DNA of 64,000 bases from Streptomyces flaveolus. Its GTDB lineage: Bacteria; Actinomycetota; Actinomycetes; Streptomycetales; Streptomycetaceae. Each line of letters begins with the position of its first letter. The first letter of the stretch is position 1. The notes beneath the pieces were generated by a model. That model worked only from the letters and a program-made list of their open reading frames with translations. It made no database searches and was not told where the DNA came from. The position numbers and the translations under genes are program-made. The stretch covers positions 310,001 through 374,000 of the forward strand of contig NZ_BMRV01000004.1 in assembly GCF_014648815.1 (NCBI RefSeq), given 5' to 3'. Below, piece after piece: positions 8,588 to 18,170 of this stretch.

Positions 8588-9523
8588 TTGATAAACGGCA
8601 TTCAGGGCATCCGTCTCCGCCGAGCCGTCGCCGTCGCCATGACCGCCGGCGCCGTGCTCGCGTCCGGAGCCCTCACCACCGCACCCGCACAGGCCGCCGC
8701 GCCCGCACAGGCCGCGTCCGCCCCCGCGCGGGCCGTCGCCGTGCCCACGATCGCCGCCAAGGGCGGCTTCGTGATGAACGACGCGACCGGCACGGCCCTC
8801 TACACCAAGGCCGCGGACACCAAGCGCTCCACCGGGTCCACGACCAAGATCATGACCGCCAAGGTCGTGCTCTCCCAGCCGAATCTGAACCTGGACGCCA
8901 AGGTCACGATCCAGATGGCGTACAGCGACTACATCGTCTCGAAGAACGCCTCGTCCGCGCGCCTGATCGTCGGCGACAAGGTGACGGTCCGGCAGCTGCT
9001 GTACGGCCTGATGCTGCCGTCCGGCTGCGATGCCGCGTACGCCCTGGCCGACAAGTTCGGCACGGGCAGGACGCGGGCGGAGCGGGTCAAGTCGTTCATC
9101 GGCAAGATGAACTCCACCGCCAAGAGCCTCGGCCTGAAGAACACGCACTTCGACTCGTTCGACGGCATCGGCAACGGCACGAACTACTCGACGCCGCGCG
9201 ACCTGACGAAGCTCGCGAGCAGCGCGATGAAGAACTCCACGTTCCGCACGATCGTCAAGACCAAGAAGTACACGGCGAAGACGACGACGAAGAGCGGCGG
9301 CACCCGCACGATGGCGGCGTGGACCAACACCAACACCCTGCTGAACAGTTACAGCGGCACGATCGGCGTGAAGACCGGCTCGGGTCCGGAGGCCAAGTAC
9401 TGCCTGGTCTTCGCCGCGACCCGGAACGGCAGGACCATGATCGGCACGGTCCTGGCGTCCACGTCCTCGACGCAGCGCGCCACGGACGCCACGAAGCTCA
9501 TGAACTACGGCTTCGCCAAGTAG
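8588..9523 (+). CDS. Secreted D-alanyl-D-alanine carboxypeptidase, peptidase S11 (311 aa)
   Basis: Low-molecular-mass penicillin-binding protein that trims D-Ala from peptidoglycan stem peptides outside the membrane. The active-site triad is S84-T-T-K87, S145-G-C and K262-T-G; SGC instead of SGN is usual in actinobacterial S11 enzymes. A signal peptide covers residues 1-36 (RLRR, hydrophobic core, AQA). The C-terminal anchor helix of classic DacA is absent, so it is probably released. I prefer the TTG start preceded by GGGG (8577-8580) eight bases upstream; the ATG at 8525 has no ribosome site and would put 21 extra residues before the signal peptide. Confidence 0.88.
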   Translation: MINGIQGIRLRRAVAVAMTAGAVLASGALTTAPAQAAAPAQAASAPARAVAVPTIAAKGGFVMNDATGTALYTKAADTKRSTGSTTKIMTAKVVLSQPNLNLDAKVTIQMAYSDYIVSKNASSARLIVGDKVTVRQLLYGLMLPSGCDAAYALADKFGTGRTRAERVKSFIGKMNSTAKSLGLKNTHFDSFDGIGNGTNYSTPRDLTKLASSAMKNSTFRTIVKTKKYTAKTTTKSGGTRTMAAWTNTNTLLNSYSGTIGVKTGSGPEAKYCLVFAATRNGRTMIGTVLASTSSTQRATDATKLMNYGFAK

Positions 9524-9549
9524 GAACGACCTCCGGACAGACCGTCACC

Positions 9550-9579
9550 AAGGGCCCGCCGCCACCGCGGCGGGCCCTT
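9550..9579 (+). terminator. Hairpin terminator after D,D-carboxypeptidase
   Basis: 12-bp perfect stem AAGGGCCCGCCG, 6-nt loop, followed by TTTT. Confidence 0.85.
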
Positions 9580-9600
9580 TTCGCTGTGCCGATGAAAATA

Positions 9601-9625
9601 ATGGTGATAGCTTTACTAGCACCAT
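9601..9625. promoter_or_regulatory. 25-bp palindromic operator overlapping the gntR start codon
   Basis: Arms ATGGTG-a-TAG and CTA-g-CACCAT are symmetric around position 9613; the last two bases of the right arm are the first bases of the ATG start codon. YtrA-subfamily regulators bind such dyads, so autorepression is likely. The lack of a ribosome site suggests a leaderless message. Confidence 0.65.
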
Positions 9626-9971
9626 GCTGCTGAGTCTGGACAAGACCGACACCCGTCCCCTGCACGAGCAGGTCGCCGGCGCCGTCCGGCGCGCCATCGC
9701 CGAGGGGGAGTGCGGCCCCGGTGACCGCCTGCCCTCGGCGCGCGACCTCTCCGAGGCCCTGGACGTCAACGTCAACACCGTGCTGCGCGCGCTGCGCGGC
9801 CTGCGCGACGAGGGACTGCTGGAGTTCCGCCGGGGCCGGGGCGTGACCGTGGCCCCGGAGGCGCCCCGGAACGCGGATCTCCAAATCCGGGTGCGGGAGC
9901 TGGTCGCCGAGGCGGCCCGGCTGGGCTACAGCAAGGCCGATGTCATCGACATGATCAGGGGGATGCCGTGA
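9624..9971 (+). CDS. GntR-family regulator, YtrA subfamily (115 aa)
   Basis: A short regulator with one winged helix (residues ~10-75: PLHEQVAGAVRRAIAEG, LPSARDLSEALDVNVNTVLRAL) and a short C-terminal dimerisation helix, the YtrA layout with no large effector domain. The start codon lies inside a palindrome and has no Shine-Dalgarno, so translation is probably leaderless. Its stop overlaps the next start (GTGA), coupling it to the membrane protein. YtrA-type repressors usually control only their own operon, often genes answering cell-wall stress or peptides. Confidence 0.88.
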   Translation: MLLSLDKTDTRPLHEQVAGAVRRAIAEGECGPGDRLPSARDLSEALDVNVNTVLRALRGLRDEGLLEFRRGRGVTVAPEAPRNADLQIRVRELVAEAARLGYSKADVIDMIRGMP

Positions 9972-10954
9972 GGGACACGAGGGTGGCGGTCAGGACGACT
10001 GCGGTGGTCTGGACGGCCGGTGTCACGGCCGTGCTCGCCGGGCTGCCGCTCCTGGCCCGGGACCGGCTGCCCGACCGGCTGGCGACCCACTGGGACCTGG
10101 ACGCAGGAGCCCCGGACGGTTCGATGCCCCTGTGGGCGGCGTCCCTCTTCCCGGCGCTGCTCTGGCTGGTGACGGCGGCGTCCGCGGCCGTCCCGCTGCT
10201 GCGGAGCGGCCCGTCGGCGGCCCGTCCGTGGGCCGCCGCGGTCCTGCTGCCCCTCGGGGTGGTCCTGGGCGGCGCGCAGGCCGCCGTCGTACGGGCCAAC
10301 CTGGACCGCGCCGACTGGCACGAGGCCCGGCAGCCGACCGCGTGGCTGCTCGCGCTCCTCGCCGCGGCCCTGCTCGCGTCCGTGGCGGGCTGGCTGGCCA
10401 CCACCCGGCGGACGGCGGCCCGGGGGGACGGCGACGGGCGGGAGACGGACGCCCCGACGCTGGAGATCCCCGAGGGGCGTCGGCTCGTGTGGTTCTCCCG
10501 TACGGCCAACCCCTGGCTCCAACTGCTCGCGGCGGTGACCGGCCTCGTCGCCGTGGCCGCGCTCGTCGCCGTGATCGGCGGACTGGCTGCTGCGGGGGGC
10601 CTGTGGGCGCTGTTCGCGGGCTGCGCCGCCGCGTCCCTCGCCTGCGCCCTGTGCTCCTCGGTGCAGGCGCGCGTCTCGGAACGTGGTCTGGAGGTGTCCT
10701 TCGGCCCGCTCGCCTGGCCCAGACGCCGCTGGGCGCCCAGTGACATCGACACGGCTCGCGCCGAGGCCCGTCTCCCCTCCCAGGTCGGCGGCTGGGGATA
10801 CCGCCTGAGCGGTCTCGGCACCACGGTGATGCTGCGTGCCGGGGACTGCCTGGTCGTACGGCCCCGGGGCCGCCGTACGGACTTCGCGGTGAGCGTCGAC
10901 GACGCCGAGCGGGGTGCCGCACTGCTCAACGCGCTGCGGGCGGGCCGGCGGTAG
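9968..10954 (+). CDS. DUF1648-type multi-pass membrane protein (328 aa)
   Basis: The N-terminal ~70 residues match DUF1648 (LPDRLATHWDLDAGAPDGSM, the conserved 'HW/HFD...G..DG' segment seen in SdpI-like proteins). Further helices follow at roughly 82-101, 119-139 and 175-215. The C-terminal ~100 residues look like a beta-rich cytoplasmic domain (VMLRAGDCLVVRPRGRR). SdpI-type proteins give immunity or sense membrane-active toxins, so with the YtrA repressor this could be a small envelope-stress module; that role is inference. The GTG start follows AGGGGG. Confidence 0.75.
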   Translation: MRDTRVAVRTTAVVWTAGVTAVLAGLPLLARDRLPDRLATHWDLDAGAPDGSMPLWAASLFPALLWLVTAASAAVPLLRSGPSAARPWAAAVLLPLGVVLGGAQAAVVRANLDRADWHEARQPTAWLLALLAAALLASVAGWLATTRRTAARGDGDGRETDAPTLEIPEGRRLVWFSRTANPWLQLLAAVTGLVAVAALVAVIGGLAAAGGLWALFAGCAAASLACALCSSVQARVSERGLEVSFGPLAWPRRRWAPSDIDTARAEARLPSQVGGWGYRLSGLGTTVMLRAGDCLVVRPRGRRTDFAVSVDDAERGAALLNALRAGRR

Positions 10955-10981
10955 GGACGTCCGCCATCGGCGGGGATGGAC

Positions 10982-11016
10982 GGAACCGCGCGCCCGGTGG
11001 CGGGACGCGCGGTTCC
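10982..11016. terminator. Bidirectional hairpin between convergent genes
   Basis: 11-bp perfect stem GGAACCGCGCG / CGCGCGGTTCC with a GC-rich loop, between the DUF1648 gene and bkdC1. Confidence 0.7.
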
Positions 11017-11037
11017 GTCTCTCCTGCTCCTGGTGCC

Positions 11038-12450
11038 CTACGCCCAGGTGAGCAGCCGCTTCGGCTGTTCCAGGACCGCCGCCACGTCGGCGAGGACCTT
11101 GGAGCCCAGCTCCCCGTCGACCAGGCGGTGGTCGAAGCTCAGCGCCAGGGTCGTCACCTGGCGCGGCTTCACCTTGCCCTTGTGCACCCACGGCTGGAGC
11201 TTGATCGCGCCGACCGCGAGGATCGCGGACTCGCCGGGGTTGAGGATCGGCGTGCCGGTGTCGACGCCGAAGACGCCGACGTTGGTGATGGTCACCGTGC
11301 CGCCCTGCATGGCGGCCGGGGACGTCCTGCCCTCCCGGGCCGTCGACACCAGCTCGCCCAGCGACTCGGCCAGCTGCGGCAGGGTCTTGGCGTGGGCGTC
11401 CTTGATGTTCGGCACGATCAGGCCGCGCGGGGTCGCGGCCGCGATGCCCAGGTTCACGTAGTGCTTGACCACGATCTCCTGCGCCGCCTCGTCCCAGGAG
11501 GCGTTGATGTCCGGGTTGCGCCTGATCGCGACCAGCAGGGCCTTGGCGATCAGCAGGAGCGGGTTCACCCGCAGGCCCGTGAACTCCTTGTCCTGCTTCA
11601 GCTCCTCGACCAGCTTCATCGTCCGTGTCACGTCGACCGTCACGAACTCGGTGACGTGCGGCGCGGTGAACGCCGAGCCGACCATCGCCGCCGCGGTCGC
11701 CTTGCGCACGCCCTTGACCGGGACACGGGTCTCGCGCGCCGTGTCGTACGACACCGCGGGCGCCGGGGCCGCGGGCGCGGGCGTGGCGGCGGGTGCCGCC
11801 TCGGGCGCCTCGGCCGGTGCGGGTGCCACCGCCGCGTGCACGTCCTCGCGCGTGATGACGCCGTCCGGACCGGAGGGCACCACGGTCGCCAGGTCGACAC
11901 CGAGGTCCTTGGCCAGCTTGCGCACCGGCGGCTTGGCCAGCGGGCGCTCGCGGGTGACCGGCCCGTGGCCGTTCATCTCGGCCTGGATCGCGGCCGACGC
12001 CTCCTGGGCCGGGGCCCCGGGGCTCTTGCGCGGGCGGCGGCGGGTCGAGGAGGTGGCGACTCCGTAGCCGACGAGAACCGGCTGGCGGCCCTGCGGCTTC
12101 TCCTCCTCGGCCGGTGCCGGTGCGTCCGCCACGGGCGCCTCGGCCGGTTCCGGTGCGGCCTCCTGTGCCGGAGCGGCGGCGGCCGCGCCGTCGCCGACCG
12201 CGACCGCGATGATCGACGTGCCCACGTCGACCGTGGTGCCCTCGGGGAAGTGCAGCTCGCGGACCACGCCGTCGTACGGGATGGGCAGTTCGACCGCGGC
12301 CTTGGCCGTCTCGACCTCGCACACGATCTGTCCGTCGGTGACCGTGTCACCGGGCTGGACGTACCACTTGAGAATCTCGGCCTCGGTGAGTCCCTCGCCC
12401 ACGTCGGGCATCTTGAACTCGCGGACGGAACCTTCAGTCATCGTCGTCAA
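11038..12450 (-). CDS. bkdC1: Branched-chain 2-oxoacid dehydrogenase E2 (dihydrolipoamide acyltransferase), cluster 1
   Basis: Core acyltransferase of the complex that oxidises the keto acids of Val, Leu and Ile to acyl-CoA starters. In order: a lipoyl domain with VETAKAAVEL (lipoylated Lys near residue 50), an Ala/Pro-rich linker, a peripheral-subunit-binding domain (VRKLAKDLGVDLATVVPSG), a second Ala/Pro linker, and the catalytic domain ending in SFDHRLVDGELG (His and Asp of the active site). I use the TTG start because GAGGAG sits 6-8 bp away; the ATG at 12441 is an alternative. It is third in the minus-strand operon bkdA1-B1-C1. Confidence 0.92.
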   Translation of the reverse strand: MTTMTEGSVREFKMPDVGEGLTEAEILKWYVQPGDTVTDGQIVCEVETAKAAVELPIPYDGVVRELHFPEGTTVDVGTSIIAVAVGDGAAAAAPAQEAAPEPAEAPVADAPAPAEEEKPQGRQPVLVGYGVATSSTRRRPRKSPGAPAQEASAAIQAEMNGHGPVTRERPLAKPPVRKLAKDLGVDLATVVPSGPDGVITREDVHAAVAPAPAEAPEAAPAATPAPAAPAPAVSYDTARETRVPVKGVRKATAAAMVGSAFTAPHVTEFVTVDVTRTMKLVEELKQDKEFTGLRVNPLLLIAKALLVAIRRNPDINASWDEAAQEIVVKHYVNLGIAAATPRGLIVPNIKDAHAKTLPQLAESLGELVSTAREGRTSPAAMQGGTVTITNVGVFGVDTGTPILNPGESAILAVGAIKLQPWVHKGKVKPRQVTTLALSFDHRLVDGELGSKVLADVAAVLEQPKRLLTWA

Positions 12451-12460
12451 CGCCCTCTCC

Positions 12461-13441
12461 TCAGTACGCCAGCGAGCGGTCGACGGCGTCCAGCACCCGG
12501 TCCAGGTCGGGCAGGTACTCCTCTTCCAGACGGGCCGGCGGGTACGGCGCGTGGTAGCCGCCGACCCGGAGCACCGGGGCCTCCAGGTGGTAGAAGCAGC
12601 GCTCGGTGATCCGCGCCGCGATCTCCGCGCCCGAGCCCAGGAACACCGGCGCCTCGTGGACCACGACCAGGCGGCGGGTCTTCTCCACCGACGCCTGGAT
12701 CGTGTCGAAGTCCAGCGGGGAGATGGACCGCAGGTCCACCACCTCCAGGGACCGCCCCTCCTCGGCCGCCGCGTCGGCGACCTCCTGGCAGAGCTTCACC
12801 ATCGGGCCGTAGGCGACCAGCGTGAGGTCGGTGCCCTCCCGGACGACCCGCGCCTTGTGCAGCGGGCCCGGGATCGCCTCGGTGTCGACCTCGGCCTTGT
12901 CCCAGTAGCGCCGCTTGGGCTCGAAGTAGATCACCGGGTCGTCGCTCTGGATGGCCTGCTGCATCATCCAGTACGCGTCCCCCGCGTTCGACGGGGAGAC
13001 CACCTTCAGGCCCGCCACGTGCGCGAACAGCGCCTCGGGCGACTCGGAGTGGTGTTCGACCGCGCCGATGCCGCCGCCGTAGGGGATGCGGATGACGACC
13101 GGCATCTTGACCTTGCCCAGCGAGCGGGCGTGCATCTTCGCCAGCTGCGTGACGATCTGGTCGTAGGCCGGGAACACGAAGCCGTCGAACTGGATCTCCA
13201 CCACCGGGCGGTAACCGCGCAGGGCCAGGCCGATGGCGGTGCCGACGATGCCGGACTCGGCCAGCGGGGTGTCGATGACCCGGTCCTCGCCGAAGTCCTT
13301 CTGCAGCCCGTCGGTGACGCGGAAGACGCCGCCGAGCTTGCCGACGTCCTCACCCATGATCAGGACCTTGGGGTCCGAGTCCAGCGCGCGACGCAGCGAT
13401 TCGTTGATCGCCTTGGCCAGTGCCATCTTTTCCGTCGCCAT
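12461..13441 (-). CDS. bkdB1: Branched-chain 2-oxoacid dehydrogenase E1 beta, cluster 1 (326 aa)
   Basis: Beta subunit of the thiamine-diphosphate E1 component, pairing with the bkdA1 product. The family core is intact: VLIMGEDVGKLGGVFRVTDGL near the N-terminus, DTPLAESGIVGTAIGLAL, and a C-terminal transketolase domain with FLGSGAEIAARI. The ATG lies 1 bp beyond the bkdA1 stop, so the subunits are translated together. Length is standard. Confidence 0.93.
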   Translation of the reverse strand: MATEKMALAKAINESLRRALDSDPKVLIMGEDVGKLGGVFRVTDGLQKDFGEDRVIDTPLAESGIVGTAIGLALRGYRPVVEIQFDGFVFPAYDQIVTQLAKMHARSLGKVKMPVVIRIPYGGGIGAVEHHSESPEALFAHVAGLKVVSPSNAGDAYWMMQQAIQSDDPVIYFEPKRRYWDKAEVDTEAIPGPLHKARVVREGTDLTLVAYGPMVKLCQEVADAAAEEGRSLEVVDLRSISPLDFDTIQASVEKTRRLVVVHEAPVFLGSGAEIAARITERCFYHLEAPVLRVGGYHAPYPPARLEEEYLPDLDRVLDAVDRSLAY

Positions 13442-13442
13442 G

Positions 13443-14663
13443 TCAGACCCCCTCGGCCTCTGCGAACGACGCCTGGTAGGCGGCGAACTGGGCGCGCTCC
13501 TCGTCGACGAGCGCGTGCCCGTCCGCGTACACGTTCTCGAAGACGGCGAACCGGTCCGGGTCCGGCATGGCACGGACCACTTCGCGCACTCGTTTGCCCA
13601 ACGCCTCGCTCTCCGCCTCCAGTTCCCCGAAGAATCCCTCGTCCGCGTGGTGTGCGGACTCCAGGTAGCGGCGAAGGCGCAGGATCGGGTCCTTCGCCTC
13701 CCAGGCGGCCCGCTCGTCGTCGTGCCGGTAGCGGGAGGGGTCGTCCGAGGTGGTGTGGGCGCCCATGCGGTACGTGTACGCCTCGATCAGCGCCGGGCCC
13801 TCGCCGCGCCGTGCGCGTTCCAGGGCCCACCGGGTGACCGCCAGACAGGCCAGCACGTCGTTGCCGTCGACCCGGACGCCGGGGAAGCCGAAGCCCTGGG
13901 CGCGCTGGTACAGCGGCACGCGGGTCTGCTTCTCGTTGGACTCCGAGATCGCCCACTGGTTGTTCTGGCAGAAGAAGATCACCGGGGCGTTGTAGACCGC
14001 GGCGAAGTTGAACGCCTCGCTGACGTCGCCCTGGCTGGAGGCGCCGTCGCCGAAGTAGGCGATCACGCCGGAGTCGGCGCCGTCCTTGGCGATGCCCATC
14101 GCGTAGCCCGTGGCATGCAGCGCCTGGGAGCCGATGACGATGGTGTAGAGGTGGAAGTTGTTGCTGTTGGGGTCCCAGCCGCCGTTGTTCACGCCGCGGA
14201 ACATGCCGAGCAGATTGGTCGGGTCCACTCCGCGGCACCACGCGACGCCGTGCTCGCGGTAGGTGGGGAAGACGTAGTCGTCCTCGCGGGTGGCGCGGCC
14301 GGAGCCGATCTGGGCGGCCTCCTGGCCCAGCAGCGAGGCCCACAGGCCCAGCTCGCCCTGACGCTGCAGTGCGGTGGCCTCGGCGTCGAAGCGCCGGGTG
14401 AGCACCATGTCGCGGTACAGACCGCGCAGCTCGTCGGGGGTGATGTCGGCGACGTACTCGGCGTACTCCGCGTAGGCCGCCTTCCTGACGCGCTTGCCCT
14501 CGGGCGTCAGCAGCTGCACGAGCTCCGTCCCGGAGCCCTTCCCGGCAGCGGTGCGGGTGGTGCGCTTGGCGCCGGTGGTGCCGGCCTCGGTGCCGGTGGT
14601 GCCGGCTGCCTTGCTTCCGGCGCTGCGTCGCGGCTTGCGCGCGGCAGTGCTCTCCACGGTCAC
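13443..14663 (-). CDS. bkdA1: Branched-chain 2-oxoacid dehydrogenase E1 alpha, cluster 1 (406 aa)
   Basis: Alpha subunit of E1; it binds thiamine diphosphate through the GDG...NN motif (YFGDGASSQGD to CQNNQWAIS, near residues 205-235). A Ser/Thr/Lys/Ala-rich extension of ~45 residues precedes the catalytic core and is longer than in BkdA2. The GTG start follows GGAGGAG. It is first gene of bkdA1-B1-C1; a 22-bp palindrome lies about 190 bp upstream. The complex supplies isobutyryl-, isovaleryl- and methylbutyryl-CoA for branched fatty acids and polyketides. Confidence 0.93.
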   Translation of the reverse strand: MTVESTAARKPRRSAGSKAAGTTGTEAGTTGAKRTTRTAAGKGSGTELVQLLTPEGKRVRKAAYAEYAEYVADITPDELRGLYRDMVLTRRFDAEATALQRQGELGLWASLLGQEAAQIGSGRATREDDYVFPTYREHGVAWCRGVDPTNLLGMFRGVNNGGWDPNSNNFHLYTIVIGSQALHATGYAMGIAKDGADSGVIAYFGDGASSQGDVSEAFNFAAVYNAPVIFFCQNNQWAISESNEKQTRVPLYQRAQGFGFPGVRVDGNDVLACLAVTRWALERARRGEGPALIEAYTYRMGAHTTSDDPSRYRHDDERAAWEAKDPILRLRRYLESAHHADEGFFGELEAESEALGKRVREVVRAMPDPDRFAVFENVYADGHALVDEERAQFAAYQASFAEAEGV

Positions 14664-14968
14664 GTGTGCTCCTCCGTCGGTCCGGCCCCCGGGTTCGCCG
14701 GGCGCCAGTGCGGCTCACCTGTGGCCCGTCGGTCGCACAGGGTGGGTGCGGCCCGGTCGGGGACAGGCGTGACAGGTGCCCCGGCGAGCGTCCCTGCAAA
14801 AGGCACGTTACCCAGTGCTCCACATTTCTGTGAAACACCTCCTGACCTGCGTTTTTACTCGGATTTCCAAGTAAATCGGCGAAGTGGGGAAGTTTTACTG
14901 GTCACAGCCTCGCAGGGGGCCGGAACAACGGCACGTTATCCCGGCCACCCCGGGCACGGGAAGAGCTC
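14664..14968. other. Divergent intergenic region bkdA1 / response regulator
   Basis: 305 bp without a gene. It is AT-richer than its surroundings near 14830-14910 and carries the palindrome at 14854-14875 and a further half-site TTTTACTGG (14893-14901). Promoters for both flanking genes should lie here, but I cannot assign -35/-10 boxes with confidence. Confidence 0.6.
14854..14875. promoter_or_regulatory. 22-bp near-perfect palindrome between bkdA1 and the response-regulator gene
   Basis: Outer arms TTTACT and AGTAAA with inner GGA/TCC give 18 of 22 symmetric positions in an AT-rich tract. The TTTACT-GG half-site recurs at 14893-14901. It is probably an operator for one or both divergent genes; the binder is unknown. 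Confidence 0.6.
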
Positions 14969-15643
14969 GTGTGTTTGACTGAGCGCGTGCGCGAAGACGG
15001 AAAAATACGGGTATTTCTCCTCGACGACCACGAGGTCGTCCGTCGGGGTGTGCACGATCTGCTGGCGGGCGAGGCCGACATCGAGGTCGTCGGCGAGGCC
15101 GGCACGGCGGCCGACGCGCTCGCCCGGGTCCCCGCCACCCGTCCGGACGTGGCGGTGCTCGACGTCCGGCTCCCGGACGGCAGCGGCGTCGAGGTGTGCC
15201 GCGAGATCCGCTCCCGCGACGAGTCCGTCCGGTGCCTCATGCTCACCTCCTTCGCCGACGACGAGGCCCTCTTCGACGCGATCATGGCGGGTGCCTCCGG
15301 CTACGTCCTCAAGGACATCCGGGGCGCCGAGCTGCTGTCCGCCGTGCGGGACGTCGCCGCCGGGAAGTCGCTGCTCGACCCGGCGGCCACCGCACGGGTG
15401 CTGGAACGGCTGCGCGACGGAGGCACCGGGGGCGACGACCGGCTCGCCCGCCTGACCGACCAGGAGCGCCGCATCCTGGAGCTGATCGGCGAGGGGCTCA
15501 CCAACCGGGCGATCGGCGAACGGCTGCACCTGGCCGAAAAGACGATCAAGAACTACGTGTCGAGTCTGCTGGCCAAGCTCGGTATGCAGCGGCGTTCCCA
15601 GGCGGCCGCCTTCGTGGCCCGCCTGCAGGCGGAGAACCGCTGA
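14969..15643 (+). CDS. Orphan NarL/DevR-type response regulator (224 aa)
   Basis: Receiver domain ([20 protein letters not shown], phospho-Asp in [11 protein letters not shown], Lys in GYVLKDI) followed by a LuxR-type helix-turn-helix ([36 protein letters not shown]). The layout and the [19 protein letters not shown] helix resemble DevR/DosR. No histidine kinase is nearby, so it is an orphan. The start is ambiguous: GTG 14969, TTG 14975 (better spaced from GGGAAGAG) and GTG 14987 (MREDGKIRV) are in frame. A DevR-like box lies just downstream, before the PPOX gene. Confidence 0.88.
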   Translation: MCLTERVREDGKIRVFLLDDHEVVRRGVHDLLAGEADIEVVGEAGTAADALARVPATRPDVAVLDVRLPDGSGVEVCREIRSRDESVRCLMLTSFADDEALFDAIMAGASGYVLKDIRGAELLSAVRDVAAGKSLLDPAATARVLERLRDGGTGGDDRLARLTDQERRILELIGEGLTNRAIGERLHLAEKTIKNYVSSLLAKLGMQRRSQAAAFVARLQAENR

Positions 15644-15656
15644 GGACCCTCTGATC

Positions 15657-15670
15657 GGGACTTACGTCCC
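15657..15670. promoter_or_regulatory. DevR/DosR-like box upstream of the PPOX gene
   Basis: GGGACTTACGTCCC differs at one position from the mycobacterial DosR core GGGACTWWAGTCCC. It lies 14 bp after the regulator stop and ~58 bp before the start of the next gene, a promoter-proximal location. Confidence 0.5.
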
Positions 15671-15727
15671 CTCACGGCGGGGCGGGCGACCCTGGTTCCC
15701 CCTGTCCCCCGCCCGCACAGTGAGTGC

Positions 15728-16135
15728 ATGCCCTCCGACGCTCAGCTCGCCGTCGGCCTGCTCGGCCGCACCGCCTACGGCCGGGCCGCCACCAGCGTGC
15801 GCGCCCTGCCCTGCCTCGCCTTCGCGCGGCACATCGTGACCGCCGGCCGGGTCCTGCTGCGGATGCCCGCGAGCTGCGGCTTCCACCGGGCGTGCGCCGG
15901 GAGCGTCGTCGCCTACGGCTCCGACAACCTGGGCTCCGCCGCGCCCGGGGAGAGCCCCTGGACCGTGCAGGTCGTGGGCCGGTGCGAGCCCCACGTGCCG
16001 AGCGCCGCCGAGATCGAGCGGTTCGGGCCCGCGCCGCGGCACGTGGACGGTGAACCGTTCGAGCCGGCCTATCTGCGGATCGAGCCGCGGTTCGGTTCGG
16101 TGCACATGGCGGAGGGCTCCACCGGCCCTCTGTGA
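15728..16135 (+). CDS. Pyridoxamine 5'-phosphate oxidase-like (PPOX split-barrel) protein (135 aa)
   Basis: Short flavin/F420-type split beta-barrel protein: GRAATSVRALPCLAFARHIVTAGRVLLRM followed by GSVVAYGSDNLG and SPWTVQVVGRCEPH, the strand pattern of small actinobacterial PPOX proteins. The cofactor (FMN, F420 or haem) and substrate are not determinable. The ATG has only GTGAG upstream. Many small PPOX and nitroreductase genes in actinobacteria belong to DevR-type hypoxia/NO regulons, which fits the box upstream. Confidence 0.75.
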   Translation: MPSDAQLAVGLLGRTAYGRAATSVRALPCLAFARHIVTAGRVLLRMPASCGFHRACAGSVVAYGSDNLGSAAPGESPWTVQVVGRCEPHVPSAAEIERFGPAPRHVDGEPFEPAYLRIEPRFGSVHMAEGSTGPL

Positions 16136-16149
16136 CGTCCGGAAACGCG

Positions 16150-16187
16150 ACGCGCGCGTGGCCCCGGACGGGGTCGCACGCGCGCGT
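16150..16187. terminator. Bidirectional hairpin between PPOX and kinase genes
   Basis: ACGCGCGCGTG (16150-16160) pairs with CACGCGCGCGT (16177-16187); an inner CCCC/GGGG pair extends the stem. Confidence 0.6.
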
Positions 16188-16201
16188 GGGAGTGGCTCGG
16201 G

Positions 16202-17830
<1,629 letters not shown>

Positions 17831-18170
17831 CAGTCCTCGCCGTCGTTTCTGCCCGCGGTGCGCGCGGTGTTGTTACGGTCTCCGTCGGCCACGCTACAGC
17901 CTCCGCGCAAGCCTCCGGTCCGAGATGGGCGCCGGGACCGGCATCGAGACGGACCGGTCATGAAACCCTGGTTCCGTACTGTCGTGCAAATTCTGTGTAC
18001 CGGCCGTACGCCCGCTGTAACGCTTGCGCGACGCTTCTTTCGCGTACGGTCACGGAACGGGCACCGCGCTTGACGTGTCACTGCCCTGGGGCAGACTTGG
18101 CCGGGAATAGCACTTTGGATCAACACGCGCTCGGGCCGCTGCCGCCGGCGCCTACGGGGGAAGCAGAGAC
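17831..18170. other. Divergent promoter region of two Ser/Thr kinase genes
   Basis: 340 bp without a convincing gene. For the + strand kinase, TTGACG (18070-18075) with CAGACT 16 bp on is a plausible promoter ~75 bp before the start. An imperfect GTAC-centred dyad lies near 17998-18010. No operator is assigned. Confidence 0.45.
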
